From the NCBI RefSeq assembly GCF_049933045.1, contig NZ_CP187926.1, positions 620,001 to 684,000 on the forward strand: a stretch of DNA of 64,000 bases, given 5' to 3'. The translations under genes were made by a program, and so were the position numbers. Positions 27,597 through 37,900 of this stretch are shown piece by piece (position 1 is the first letter of the stretch; every line of letters begins with the position of its first letter). The stretch comes from Pseudocolwellia sp049933045. Lineage in GTDB: Bacteria; Pseudomonadota; Gammaproteobacteria; Enterobacterales; Alteromonadaceae. The notes beneath the pieces are model-generated. The model saw only the letters and a program-made list of their open reading frames with translations. It ran no database searches and was not told the origin of the DNA.

Positions 27597-27695
27597 TTAG
27601 CACCTATAAACAAGTATTGTTTACAGACTTATTATTTATCTTCACAGGCTTAAACGCTTAATAATAAGTCACTTAAACAACTTAGGAGAAATATC

Positions 27696-28076
27696 ATGGC
27701 TTATAGCGAAAAAGTAATCGATCATTATGAAAATCCTCGTAACGTTGGCTCTATGGATAAGAATGATCCAAGTGTAGCAACGGGTATGGTTGGCGCACCA
27801 GCATGTGGTGACGTAATGAAGTTACAACTTAAAATCTCTGCTGATGGCATTATTGAAGATGCTAAATTCAAAACTTACGGTTGTGGTTCAGCTATCGCTT
27901 CTAGCTCATTAGTTACAGAATGGGTTAAAGGTAAGTCTATCGACGAAGCTGCAGAAATTAAAAACACTGCGATTGCTGAAGAGTTAGCATTACCACCAGT
28001 AAAAATTCACTGTTCTATTTTAGCTGAAGATGCTATCAAAGCAGCGATTGCAGATTACCGCACTAAAAAAGCATAG
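27696..28076 (+). CDS. iscU: Iron-sulfur cluster scaffold IscU
   Basis: 126 aa, standard length. The three cluster cysteines lie in GAPACGDV, YGCGSAIASS and KIHCSILAEDA, and LPPVK for HscA recognition is present (ALPPVKIHC). It assembles [2Fe-2S] clusters with IscS. AGGAG lies before the ATG. Confidence 0.97.
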   Translation: MAYSEKVIDHYENPRNVGSMDKNDPSVATGMVGAPACGDVMKLQLKISADGIIEDAKFKTYGCGSAIASSSLVTEWVKGKSIDEAAEIKNTAIAEELALPPVKIHCSILAEDAIKAAIADYRTKKA

Positions 28077-28092
28077 TTAAAGAGGTACTAGT

Positions 28093-28416
28093 ATGAGTGT
28101 TACAATGACTCCTGCAGCTACTGAACGAGTACAATCGTTCATGGTTAACCGAGGCAAGGGCCTTGGTTTGCGCTTAGGTATAAAAACTACAGGTTGTTCT
28201 GGTTTAGCATATGTACTTGAGTTTGTAGACGACCTTAATGAAGATGATGAACTTTTTAGCATTAATGATGTGAACATAATCATTGATGCTAAAAGTTTAG
28301 TATACCTTGATGGTATCGAATTAGACTTTATTAAAGAAGGCTTAAACGAAGGTTTCAAATTCACAAACCCTAACGCAAAGGGCGAGTGTGGTTGTGGTGA
28401 GAGCTTCAACGTTTAA
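28093..28416 (+). CDS. iscA: Iron-sulfur cluster assembly protein IscA
   Basis: 107 aa A-type carrier with the three conserved cysteines in TTGCSGLAY and the C-terminal GECGCGESF. It delivers clusters to apoproteins. It lies 16 bases after iscU. Confidence 0.96.
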   Translation: MSVTMTPAATERVQSFMVNRGKGLGLRLGIKTTGCSGLAYVLEFVDDLNEDDELFSINDVNIIIDAKSLVYLDGIELDFIKEGLNEGFKFTNPNAKGECGCGESFNV

Positions 28417-28443
28417 TTTTTTGTATATAGAACTGGATTTATA

Positions 28444-28971
28444 GTGAATTATTTTCAATTATTTGGTTTAAACGACCAATTTGATCTCGATACAACAAAT
28501 TTAGCTGAAGTTTATCAATCTTTGCAAAAAACGGTTCATCCAGACCGTTTTGCCCATGCTTCTTCTCAAGAGCAATTACTTGCTGTTCAAAAGTCGTCAA
28601 TGATCAACGACGCATATCAAACATTAAAAAAACCACTAACTCGAGCAACTTATCTTGTAACGTTGCGCGGTACAGAAATGCCTAACGAACAAGCGTCGTT
28701 TGGAGATACCGCTTTTTTAATGCATCAAATGGAATTACGTGAAATGTTGTCTGAGATAAAAGAATCAGATGATATCGAAGCCGCAATATTTAATGCAGCT
28801 CAAACGTTAGATGAAGAATACCAACAGCTATTTAATATCATGCAAGCTCAGATAAACGAGAATACCCATGAAAGCAACTTGCTAGCGAGCGACAATCTAC
28901 GCAAACTTAAATTCTATCAAAAACTTCAAATAGAGTTAGATCGTCTCGAAGACACTCTATTAGATGATTAA
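28444..28971 (+). CDS. hscB: Co-chaperone HscB
   Basis: 175 aa J-domain protein. HPD is present in KTVHPDRFA (about residues 32-40) and the C-terminal three-helix part binds IscU. It starts with GTG at 28444, supported by the family N-terminus MNYFQLFGL. It stimulates HscA ATPase for cluster transfer. Confidence 0.94.
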   Translation: MNYFQLFGLNDQFDLDTTNLAEVYQSLQKTVHPDRFAHASSQEQLLAVQKSSMINDAYQTLKKPLTRATYLVTLRGTEMPNEQASFGDTAFLMHQMELREMLSEIKESDDIEAAIFNAAQTLDEEYQQLFNIMQAQINENTHESNLLASDNLRKLKFYQKLQIELDRLEDTLLDD

Positions 28972-28985
28972 TTAAAAGATCCCCT

Positions 28986-30860
28986 ATGGCTTTATTACAA
29001 ATTGCAGAACCAGGACAAAGTACAGTTCCACACGAACACAACCTAGCAGCAGGTATTGATTTGGGTACAACCAACTCACTTGTTGCCAGCGTTAAAAGTG
29101 GTGTGGCTGAAACCTTACAAGACGAACAAGGTGTTGATATTCTTCCTTCAATCGTTAGCTACCAAGCTGACGGTATATTAGTAGGTAATAGCGCAAAAGC
29201 ATTTTCAGTGAACGATCCTGAAAATACCATTGTTTCTGCAAAGCGTTTAATTGGCCGTTCGTTAAGTGACATTCAATCAAAATATCCGTCATTACCTTAT
29301 GACTTTTGTGGTGATGATAATCATCCAGAAATAAAAACACGTCTTGGACAAATCAACCCAGTTCAAGCCTCAGCCGAAATACTTAAAACATTAGTAGCTC
29401 GTGCTGAAAGTGCATTAGGCGGAGAGCTTAAAGGTGTTGTAATTACAGTACCTGCTCATTTTGATGATGCACAACGTCAAAGTACTAAAGACGCTGCTAA
29501 ATTAGCAGACGTAAAAGTATTACGCTTATTAAACGAACCTACAGCAGCAGCGGTTGCTTATGGTTTAGATACTAAGCATGAAGGCAAACAACAAGGTGTT
29601 ATCGCAGTATATGACCTTGGTGGCGGTACGTTTGATATTTCAGTATTACGTTTAAATAAAGGCGTATTTGAAGTATTAGCTACGGGTGGTGATGCAGCTT
29701 TGGGCGGCGATGATTTCGACGTGACTTTAGTAGACCACCTTATTGAGCAAGCACAGCTTAGCCGACCTTTATCACGTAAATTAGAGCGTCAGCTGTCTCA
29801 ACAAGCATGTAATGCTAAAGAACAATTAAGTCAAAGTGATTCAACCGATATCAACCTAGTGTTAGAAAACGGTGAGCAATGGCAAGGCACTTTAACTAAA
29901 GAAACTTTTAATGGTTTAATCTCAAGCTTAGTGAATAAAACACTTCGTGCTTGTAAAAGAACTTTGAAAGATGCTGAAATAACAACAGAAGAAGTACTTG
30001 AAGTTGTTATGGTTGGTGGTTCAACAAGAGTACCTTTAGTGCGTGAAGAAGTAGAAAAGTACTTCAAGAAAACACCACTTACGTCAATCGACCCTGATAA
30101 GGTTGTTGCTATAGGCGCAGCTATTCAAGCAGATATTCTTGCAGGTAATAAACCTGATAGTGATATGCTGTTACTTGATGTAATTCCACTGTCACTTGGT
30201 TTAGAAACCATGGGCGGATTGGTTGAAAAAGTTATCCCAAGAAACACCACAATTCCTGTAGCAAAAGCACAAGAATTTACCACCTTTAAAGATGGACAAA
30301 CAGCAATGGCTGTTCATGTTTTACAAGGTGAGCGTGAATTAGTAGAAGACTGTAGATCGTTAGCACGTTTTGAACTACGTGGTATTCCAGCAATGACAGC
30401 AGGCGCTGCACATATTCGTGTAACCTTCAAAGTTGATGCCGATGGCTTGTTACAAGTATCAGCAATGGAAAAATCTACAGGTGTAGAATCAAGCATCGAA
30501 GTTAAGCCTTCATTTGGACTAGAAGAGCATCAAATAGCTTCTATGCTAAAAGCCTCTATGAGTAATGCTCAACAAGACATAGAAGCTCGTATGGTGAAAG
30601 AACAACAAGTTGAAGCTGCTCGCGTAATAGAATCAGTTCAGTCAGCAGTTGCTGCAGATGGTAATCTATTAAGCGAAGATGAAGCTAATGTTATTAATGA
30701 AGCCATCACTGCTTTAAACAAAATTATACAATCAGATGTAGCTGACGATATTGAATCAGCTATTGAAAAATTAAACGAAAGCACTGCTATTTTCGCTGAA
30801 AGACGTATGGATTCATCCATCAAAACAGCATTAGCAGGTCATTCAGTAGACGAGGTTTAG
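28986..30860 (+). CDS. hscA: Hsp70-type chaperone HscA
   Basis: 624 aa. The nucleotide-binding domain has [29 protein letters not shown] and VGGSTRVP. The substrate-binding domain begins after the linker [10 protein letters not shown]. It releases clusters from IscU. There is no clear SD before the ATG, so translation is probably coupled to hscB, 14 bases upstream. Confidence 0.96.
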   Translation: MALLQIAEPGQSTVPHEHNLAAGIDLGTTNSLVASVKSGVAETLQDEQGVDILPSIVSYQADGILVGNSAKAFSVNDPENTIVSAKRLIGRSLSDIQSKYPSLPYDFCGDDNHPEIKTRLGQINPVQASAEILKTLVARAESALGGELKGVVITVPAHFDDAQRQSTKDAAKLADVKVLRLLNEPTAAAVAYGLDTKHEGKQQGVIAVYDLGGGTFDISVLRLNKGVFEVLATGGDAALGGDDFDVTLVDHLIEQAQLSRPLSRKLERQLSQQACNAKEQLSQSDSTDINLVLENGEQWQGTLTKETFNGLISSLVNKTLRACKRTLKDAEITTEEVLEVVMVGGSTRVPLVREEVEKYFKKTPLTSIDPDKVVAIGAAIQADILAGNKPDSDMLLLDVIPLSLGLETMGGLVEKVIPRNTTIPVAKAQEFTTFKDGQTAMAVHVLQGERELVEDCRSLARFELRGIPAMTAGAAHIRVTFKVDADGLLQVSAMEKSTGVESSIEVKPSFGLEEHQIASMLKASMSNAQQDIEARMVKEQQVEAARVIESVQSAVAADGNLLSEDEANVINEAITALNKIIQSDVADDIESAIEKLNESTAIFAERRMDSSIKTALAGHSVDEV

Positions 30861-30866
30861 TGTCAC

Positions 30867-31205
30867 ATGCCAAAAATTATATTTTTACCTAACGAAGATC
30901 TATGCCCAGAAGGCGCAGTATTAGAAGCTGAACCAGGCGAAAGCGTACTTAACGTCGCTTTAAAAAACGATATTGGAATTGAACACGCGTGTGAAAAAGT
31001 ATGTGCGTGTACAACTTGTCATATCATCATTCGTGAAGGTTTCGACTCAATCGAAGAAAGCGACGAGCTTGAAGAAGATATGCTTGATAGAGCATGGGGC
31101 TTAGAACCAGATTCACGCCTTGGTTGTCAGGCTATTGTTGGTGATATCGACCTTGTTGTTGAAATTCCAAAATACACAGTAAATATGGTGTCTGAAAATC
31201 ACTAA
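30867..31205 (+). CDS. fdx: [2Fe-2S] ferredoxin of the isc operon
   Basis: 112 aa adrenodoxin-type ferredoxin. The four ligand cysteines lie in HACEKVCACTTCH and RLGCQAI. It supplies electrons to cluster assembly and starts 6 bases after hscA. The last six codons and the terminator behind them recur twice downstream (32488 and 33780). No iscX-like gene follows, unlike E. coli. Confidence 0.96.
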   Translation: MPKIIFLPNEDLCPEGAVLEAEPGESVLNVALKNDIGIEHACEKVCACTTCHIIIREGFDSIEESDELEEDMLDRAWGLEPDSRLGCQAIVGDIDLVVEIPKYTVNMVSENH

Positions 31206-31230
31206 CTGATTTCGAACATATTGAATAAAT

Positions 31231-31266
31231 AAAAGGGTAATAACAGAAATGTTATTACCCTTTTTT
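31231..31266 (+). terminator. isc operon terminator (repeated type)
   Basis: Perfect 10-bp stem GGGTAATAAC (31235-31244) with 31251-31260, six-base loop, six T. The same hairpin occurs at 32532, 33824 and 38573. Confidence 0.9.
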
Positions 31267-31328
31267 GTAAAGTAAAAGCAAGGTATAATTTTATACTTTA
31301 GAGTAAACAAGCATATTAAAGGAATAAA

Positions 31329-31880
31329 ATGTCTGAAGAAAAAACAAAAACGATTGGTATCTATTACAAAGATACTATTTATCTCGAACGTCTTGGCGCA
31401 GTGAGAGATTTACTACGTGCCGCAAAAAAACAACTTACCTTATCTTTGCATCAAGGAGCAAATGTAGGTCATAAGCAAACTGATGTCGCTAGTTATGTTT
31501 ATCAAATAGATGATCATACATTTTTTAGTGATGAAATTAAAACACACTTTTTATTTCCAGATCCAGAACAAGCATTTTTAAATGGTCAAGCACCTATGAG
31601 TGATCCTGGCGATGGCTCTATGGGAAATCATCGCTCGTTTATAACAACTGTTGGAGATCAAAAGTATTTAACCTCGAAAGTAATTGCAACAACGTTGAGA
31701 TTGAGCGAAGTAATATTTAAAATGAAACGTTGGAATAGCCAAAGTCATATGTACGGCAGATATAGTATTGGCAACATCTCGGTACCTCTGTATATATTAT
31801 CTAAAGATGGTTTTATTATTAAAACAACATATGCCAAATCTTATACACGATGGTCATCTATTGAGGCTGTTAATGAATAA
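31329..31880 (+). CDS. Unknown protein, first gene of the repeated cassette
   Basis: 183 aa, no signal peptide or membrane helix, no family recognised. It begins MSEEKTKTIGIYYKDTIY with a good SD (AAAGGA) 6 bases before the ATG. The C-terminal part has KRWNSQSHMYGRYSIGNISV and a KDGFIIKTTY segment. Its last 8 bases overlap the start of the lipoprotein gene, so the two are translationally coupled. A decayed second copy lies at 32631-33181. Confidence 0.7.
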   Translation: MSEEKTKTIGIYYKDTIYLERLGAVRDLLRAAKKQLTLSLHQGANVGHKQTDVASYVYQIDDHTFFSDEIKTHFLFPDPEQAFLNGQAPMSDPGDGSMGNHRSFITTVGDQKYLTSKVIATTLRLSEVIFKMKRWNSQSHMYGRYSIGNISVPLYILSKDGFIIKTTYAKSYTRWSSIEAVNE

Positions 31881-32424
31881 ATTATTTATTTTTTGTATTA
31901 GCCTTTTTTTAAGTGCATGTAGCAATGATTATGCTGAGGAAAAGCAAGAACTTATCTCTAAAGCTAAAAGTGATGCCACATCATTAATTACAGAGCATGA
32001 AGCGGAACTTAATCAATTTAGTGAGTTTTTAATCCAATCTCAGCAATCATTCATTAGTATTGAAGATTATCAAGCTTATCTGTATATGAAAAATAACATA
32101 TCTGAAGCAGAAGCTAATGAGGGAAGAACCGCTGAAAATGAGCCTCAATTTCAATTAGAAAAATTAGCATATTCTCTCGATATAATTTACGCCAGCATCA
32201 ATAAATGGGGAGATTCTAACTTGGTTACTTTCGAAATATCTAAAGTAAGAAACCCTGAATTTGCATTTAGCTACTTTCTTATTGATTTAAAGCATGGCGA
32301 CAATGGTAATTATGGTATGGATTTTAACCTTTGTTCAGATTTAGGTAAACATTGCAAAGTTAGTAAGCAAGGTCGTTGGTTACAAGTATATGTTTTTCAA
32401 AATAATGAAAAACTAGATAAATAG
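31873..32424 (+). CDS. Small lipoprotein, second gene of cassette copy 1
   Basis: 183 aa. The lipoprotein signal FIFCISLFLSACSN gives a clear lipobox, then a helical region (to about residue 100) and a C-terminal beta-rich domain with two cysteines (FNLCSDLGKHCKV). I chose the ATG at 31873, which overlaps the previous stop; longer in-frame starts lack a signal. Its paralogue at 33174 is almost identical over the first 115 residues and diverges afterwards. Function unknown. Confidence 0.75.
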   Translation: MNKLFIFCISLFLSACSNDYAEEKQELISKAKSDATSLITEHEAELNQFSEFLIQSQQSFISIEDYQAYLYMKNNISEAEANEGRTAENEPQFQLEKLAYSLDIIYASINKWGDSNLVTFEISKVRNPEFAFSYFLIDLKHGDNGNYGMDFNLCSDLGKHCKVSKQGRWLQVYVFQNNEKLDK

Positions 32425-32531
32425 GTCAAAATGAGAATGTAGTAGTTAACATTATTATTTGTCCTAAAGTGAATAAGCTCTCAATACGGTGTCTGAAAAT
32501 CACTAATCGATTTCTAGCATATTGAATAAGT

Positions 32532-32567
32532 AAAAGGGTAATAACAGTGATGTTTTTACCCTTTTTT
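32532..32567 (+). terminator. Repeated terminator, copy 2
   Basis: GGGTAATAAC (32536-32545) with 32552-32561, one mismatch compared with the isc terminator, followed by a T run. Confidence 0.75.
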
Positions 32568-32630
32568 GTAAAGTACAAGAAAAGGTATAATTTCATACTT
32601 TAGAGTAAACAAGTATATTAAAGAAATAAA

Positions 32631-33181
32631 ATTCCTTAGTAATAAAAAAAACGCTTGCTGTCTATTATAGGGATACTATTTATTTCTAACGTCTTAGCGC
32701 AGTGGGAAATTTACAGCGTACTACAAAGAAATAACTTGTCTTATCCTTATATCAAAGAGTAAATGTAGATCAACTTCAGACTGATGTGGCTAGTTATGTC
32801 TATCAAATAGATGCTTATATATTTTTTAGTGATGACATTAAAACACACTTTTTATTTCCAAACATAGCCAAGCACTTTTAAATGGTCAAGCACCTATGAG
32901 TTATCCAAGTGATGGCTCTATGGGAAATTATCGCTCGATTATTACAAAAATTGGCAATCAAAAAATACTTAACTTCTAAGGTTATTGCTACTATGTTGAG
33001 ATCGAGTGAAGTAATATTAAGAATGAAAAAATGGAATAGTCAAAGTCATATGTATGGCAGATACAGTTTTGGCAATACTTCGATACCTCTGTACATATTA
33101 TCTAAAGATGGTTTTATTATTAAAACAACATATCCCAAACCTTATACACGATGGTCATCTATTAAGGCTGTTAATGAATAA
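32631..33181 (+). pseudogene. Decayed second copy of the 183-aa cassette gene
   Basis: Aligns over its whole length with 31329-31880, but the start codon is lost (ATTCC where copy 1 has ATG TC), early stops such as TAA after TTATTTC appear, and small indels break the frame. Only the last 90 codons (32909-33181) remain open, and these end overlapping the next lipoprotein ATG as in copy 1. The 5' half has diverged much more than the 3' half. Confidence 0.85.
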
Positions 33182-33716
33182 ACTATTTGTTTTTTGTATT
33201 AGCCTTTTTTTAAGTGCATGTAGTAATAATTATACTGAAGAAAAGCAAGAACTTATCTCTAAAGCTAAAAGTGATGCCACATCATTAATTACAGAGCATG
33301 AAGCGGAACTTAATCAATTTAGTGAGTTTTTAATCCAGTCTCAGCAATCACTCATTAGTGCTGAAGATTATCAAGCTTATCTGTATATGAAAAACAACAT
33401 ATCAGAGGCAGAAGCTAATGAGGGGAGAGCCGCTGAAAATGAGCCTCAATTTCAATTAGAAAAATTAGCATATTCTCTCGGCATCATTGACGTTGGTATC
33501 AATCAACAGGGCAATTCTAATATGGTTACTTTTGTAATATCAAAAGTAAGAAAACCTGAATATGCGTTTAGCTATTATATTTTTGATTTAAAACATGGAG
33601 ATCATGATCTTGACTTTAATCTATGTTCAGACTTAGGTTATCAGTGCAAAGTTAGTAAGCAAGGTCGTTGGTTACAAGTATATGTTTTTCAAAATAATGA
33701 AAAACTAAATAAATAG
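33174..33716 (+). CDS. Small lipoprotein, second gene of cassette copy 2
   Basis: 180 aa paralogue of the lipoprotein at 31873. Signal and lipobox (FVFCISLFLSACSN) and the helical region are almost identical; the region after residue 115 differs (DVGINQQGNSNMVTF against YASINKWGDSNLVTF), and a short deletion lies in the HGDHDLDFNLC segment. The reading frame is intact although its partner gene is dead. The ATG at 33174 overlaps the stop of the pseudogene. Confidence 0.72.
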   Translation: MNKLFVFCISLFLSACSNNYTEEKQELISKAKSDATSLITEHEAELNQFSEFLIQSQQSLISAEDYQAYLYMKNNISEAEANEGRAAENEPQFQLEKLAYSLGIIDVGINQQGNSNMVTFVISKVRKPEYAFSYYIFDLKHGDHDLDFNLCSDLGYQCKVSKQGRWLQVYVFQNNEKLNK

Positions 33717-33779
33717 GTCAAAATGAGAATGTAGTAGTTAACATCATTATTTGTCCTAAAGTGAGTAATCTCTCAATAC

Positions 33780-33858
33780 GGTGTCTGAAAATCACTAACT
33801 GATTTCAAGCCTATTGAATAAGTAAAAGGGTAATAACAGCAATGTTATTACCCTTTTT
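33780..33858 (+). repeat. Third, partial repeat copy (fdx tail plus terminator)
   Basis: The 19-base fdx tail, the linking sequence and the GGGTAATAAC hairpin (33828-33837 with 33844-33853) occur a third time and then stop, closing the array. Confidence 0.9.
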
Positions 33859-34019
33859 AAAATGTGCTTTGATATACAAGATAACTTCAGCATGATTAGT
33901 GTTGTTAAGCTTTCTAGCGCGTAAATACTTTGATACTTATTTTCATATATTTACTCTTTTATAATGAAGCTCAAAGACTTAAAAGTTAATTATCTTGTGT
34001 GCATATTATTGAGTCTTTT

Positions 34020-34760
34020 TTACTTTTCTTGACTTCGTAAATGCTCAAATAATCCATAACGCCAACCTCTAATAGCTAATACAGCGGTTACACCGTGTCG
34101 GTCTTTAAGGTTCAGGTTAGTATCTTCTTGGTTTAACAATTCGAATTCACGCGCTAAGCGCTTAATTTTTCGTTGAAATTCACCATTACTTTGGTTTGAT
34201 AACATACCGTTTAGCACTAATAATATTTCATCATTATGCTCAAACTGGCTATTAAAATATTCATTACCAATCGTTTGTTGAAAGAACCGTTGAATAGGTC
34301 CATTTTCACGCCAACCAAAGTTGCTATCTACTAATAACTTAATGCGATTACCTGGTAATAAGTCGATAATTTTCAGTTTATCTAACAGTGCTAGTTTTTG
34401 AATACATTCCGTTTCAAGCATTTGGTAATGATCCATTATCTCTGACATTGTCCATTTGTTAAGTACGCAAATAGTGATCAGCAATAAATTAATGTCTTTG
34501 GTAATTTCTTGCTCTTGTTCAACGCTTAATTGTTGTAAGTGTCCTTGCCGTTCACTCATGGTTTTTACCAAGTCTGATATCTCTAAATTCATCATCTGGC
34601 ATATTTGATCAAGGCGAGCTAAAGAAATATTTTCTTCTGAGAATAATCGTTTAATACTCGCTTGAGCTAAATCTAAATGTTTTGCAACATCACCATAAGT
34701 TAAGCCATTGGCTTTTAATTCTTTTTTTAGTGCTTTAAGTAGTGCGCTTGTTTGAGCCAT
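34020..34760 (-). CDS. XRE-family HTH transcriptional regulator
   Basis: 246 aa. Residues 5-65 form a Cro/CI-type helix-turn-helix (LTYGDVAKHLDLAQASIKRLFSEENISLARLDQICQ). The remaining 180 residues are mostly helical and match no ligand domain I know. It is divergent from the 34962 acyltransferase fusion across a 201-base gap, which makes that gene the likely target. Confidence 0.8.
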   Translation of the reverse strand: MAQTSALLKALKKELKANGLTYGDVAKHLDLAQASIKRLFSEENISLARLDQICQMMNLEISDLVKTMSERQGHLQQLSVEQEQEITKDINLLLITICVLNKWTMSEIMDHYQMLETECIQKLALLDKLKIIDLLPGNRIKLLVDSNFGWRENGPIQRFFQQTIGNEYFNSQFEHNDEILLVLNGMLSNQSNGEFQRKIKRLAREFELLNQEDTNLNLKDRHGVTAVLAIRGWRYGLFEHLRSQEK

Positions 34761-34961
34761 AACCGTTTTACTTCTTCTTTAATAAGCGATTCGCGTGTTA
34801 ATCTTTCATGATGTTTTTAATAATAATCACATAAAACTCGTGTTTGGTATTACTTAACGATACCCTTTAGCTAATATAACGCGACAATTAATGTAGTGGT
34901 AGCAAAATAAAGTAATCATCTGCATGCTAGCGTTACTTATTACAAACTTTTAGGGAAGAAA

Positions 34962-37900
34962 ATGAAGCAATTATTTAGTTATAAAGGCTTTTTCGCTTAT
35001 TTAGCGATGGTATTTATAAACGCATTTGTAGATTTAGGGCATAAAATTATTATTCAAAACACCGTGTTTAAAATGTACGACGGTGACATACAAATAATAC
35101 TAACTGCTGTAGTTAATGGATTAATTTTATTACCTTTTATTCTCCTGTTTACTCCTGCTGGCTTTCTTGCCGATAAATATCCTAAACCACAAATAATGCG
35201 TAATAGTGCGATTTTTGCAATTATCGCTACGTTATTAATTACCCTATGTTATTCGCAAGGCTGGTTTATCGCGGCTTTTGCTTTAACGTTTGTTATGGGT
35301 ATTCAATCTGCTATTTATTCACCTGCTAAATATGGTTATTTAAAAGAGCTGATTGGCGTGAAAAAATTAGCGGAAGGTAATGCGCTTGTACAGGCCATCA
35401 CTATTGTTTCTATTCTTGCCAGTACTTTTGTTTTTTCAGCCTTTTTCGAATACTTATTAATAGATGCTGAGCTAGATAGTACCTCCACCATTATGCAGAG
35501 TGTTGTTGTATTAGGTTGGGTATTTGTTGCGTTATCTATCGTTGAATGGTTGTTCTCTCGTCAGTTAGAAAACACTAAAGAACGTGACGATAATAAAGTA
35601 TTTGTAAAAGACGATTACCTAAAAGGTATCTACCTTAAGGCGAACTTTAAAACTATTTTTGAAAAGCGTGAGGTTTGGTTATCTATTGTCGGTTTATCAC
35701 TATTTTGGGCTGTTTCACAAGTCATGCTAGCGACGCTTCCTGCGTTCGCAAAAGAAACCTTAGCGATTGAAAATACACTTATCATTCAAGCCATTTTAGG
35801 CTCTACAGGCATTGGTATTGTTATTGGTTCTTTGTGGGCAGCACGTATTTCTAAAAATCATATCGAATTAGGGCTTATCCCTATTGCCGCGATTGGCTTT
35901 GCATTGCTTTTAGGTGGTGTTGCTGGATTAACCTCAGCTTACACAATGGCTGCAATGTTTTTGGGATTAGGTGTTGCAGGTGGATTGTTAATTGTGCCAC
36001 TAAATTCCCTAATGCAATATCACGCAAATGAAAATGAATTAGGTACTGTTTTAGCGGGTAATAACTTAGTACAAAACGTGACGATGTTAAGCTTTTTAAT
36101 TGGCACCATTGTGCTGGTTAGTTTGGGACTTAGTAGCGTTAATATTTTCTATTTACTGATGATGATTTCGCTTGCTGGTGCGGTATATACAGTTTATCAA
36201 TTACCTCATTCTTTAATCACCATTTTAGCGGCGCTGGTATTAAATCGTAAATATAGAATTGATGTATTAGGTTTCGATAACTTACCTGAAAGTAAAGGTT
36301 TACTACTATTAGGTAATCATATTAGTTGGATTGATGGCATCTTATTACAAATGGTTTGCCCACGAAAAGTGCGCTTTGTCATGCTACGTAGTATTTATAA
36401 CCTATGGTATTTAAAACCATTAATGAAGTTTTTTGGCTGTATTCCAATCAGCTCAGGAAACAGTAAAGGTTCATTAGATGCAGTAAATCAAGCCTTAAAG
36501 AATGGTGATGTGGTTTGCTTGTTTCCAGAAGGCGCTATTAGCAGAACAGGTTCGTTAGGTGTATTTAGAACAGGCTTTGAGCGTGTGGTTGATGATGTTG
36601 ATGGCGTTATTGTACCTTTCTATTTACATGGGTTATGGGGCAGTCGTTTATCACGAGCTAATAGTAAAAAATTACAAAAGAATACAGGTAATGGTTTTCG
36701 CAGAAACATATCAATAACTTTTGGTAACCCTTTACCGATGAACACACCTGCGAATGTTTTAAAGCATGAAGTATTTGAATTGTCGTATGACGCATGGGAT
36801 CTACAAACGTCAAAAGCTGATCCTTTAGCGCTAACTTGGTTACGCACGGCATTTAAACATAAAAGCGATGTTTCGGTTATTGATAGTAACAGTCAAGTGT
36901 TCTCAAATCGTAAGTTAGTTGTAGCTACTACTTTATTCGCGAGCAAAATAGCGGCTATGGATAAGAGTCAGAATATCGGTCTTATGCTACCCGCTAGTTC
37001 AGCTGCGGTTATCACCAATATGGCGGTATTATTAAAAGGTAAAACAACGGTTAATTTAAACTACACCACGAGCGTAAGTTCAGTACAAAAAGGTATTGAA
37101 AATGCAGAAATTAAAACTGTTTTTACATCGAAGAAATTTGTACAAAAACTAACATCAAAAAACATTGATGTTGAAGCGATGCTGAAAAATGTAAATGTAG
37201 TGTATTTAGAAGAATTGAAAACACAAATATCTAAAGTTCGCTTTGTTTCTGTACTGTTTGCGACTTATTTATTGCCAGTAACTGTATTTCATTTTTTATT
37301 CGGTAAAAAAGTTTCACTGAACGACAATGCCGCTATTTTATTTTCAAGCGGTAGTGAGGGCACTCCTAAAGGCGTGATGTTAAGTCATCATAATTTCATA
37401 GCTAATATCAAACAAATTAGTGATGTACTAAGAACACGTGAAGATGAAGTTGTTATGGGCTCGTTACCGCCATTTCATTCATTTGGCTTAACCGTAACTA
37501 CCTTCTTACCACTTATTGAAGGCGTACCTGTTGTATGTCATCCAGACCCTACAGATGTATTAAATATCTCAAAAGCAGTTTCAAAATATAAAGCAACTTT
37601 ACTGTGTGCAACAGCTACATTTTTAAGACTTTATACGCGCAATAAAAAAGTACAGCCCTTAATGTTAGAGAGCTTACGTACCGTTGTTGCGGGTGCTGAA
37701 AAACTACCTGAAACGGTTCGTAGTGAGTTTAAAGCGAAGTTTAATGTAGATATTTATGAAGGTTATGGCGCAACTGAAACGACTCCTGTTGCTAGTGTAA
37801 ATATGCCTGATCAGCTTGATCAAAATGATTGGCGTGTTCAGCAGGGTAATAAACCCGGTACGGTAGGTATGCCATTACCAGGTTGTGCATTTCGTATTGT

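Larger units (their letters stand above)
31187..32487 (+). repeat. Tandem duplication unit 1 (starts in fdx 3' end)
   Basis: A unit of 1301 bases running from the last codons of fdx, through the terminator and two genes, to a tail reading CTCTCAATAC. The next unit repeats the same order. GGTGTCTGAAAATCACTAA (the fdx end) opens all three copies at 31187, 32488 and 33780. Confidence 0.9.
32488..33779 (+). repeat. Tandem duplication unit 2
   Basis: 1292 bases with the same order as unit 1: fdx tail, terminator, decayed first gene, intact lipoprotein gene, CTCTCAATAC tail. Confidence 0.9.

Noticed and set aside
33054..33173. N-terminal extension of the second small lipoprotein
   Set aside because: It is the remains of the cassette gene read in another frame; the lipoprotein signal starts at 33174.
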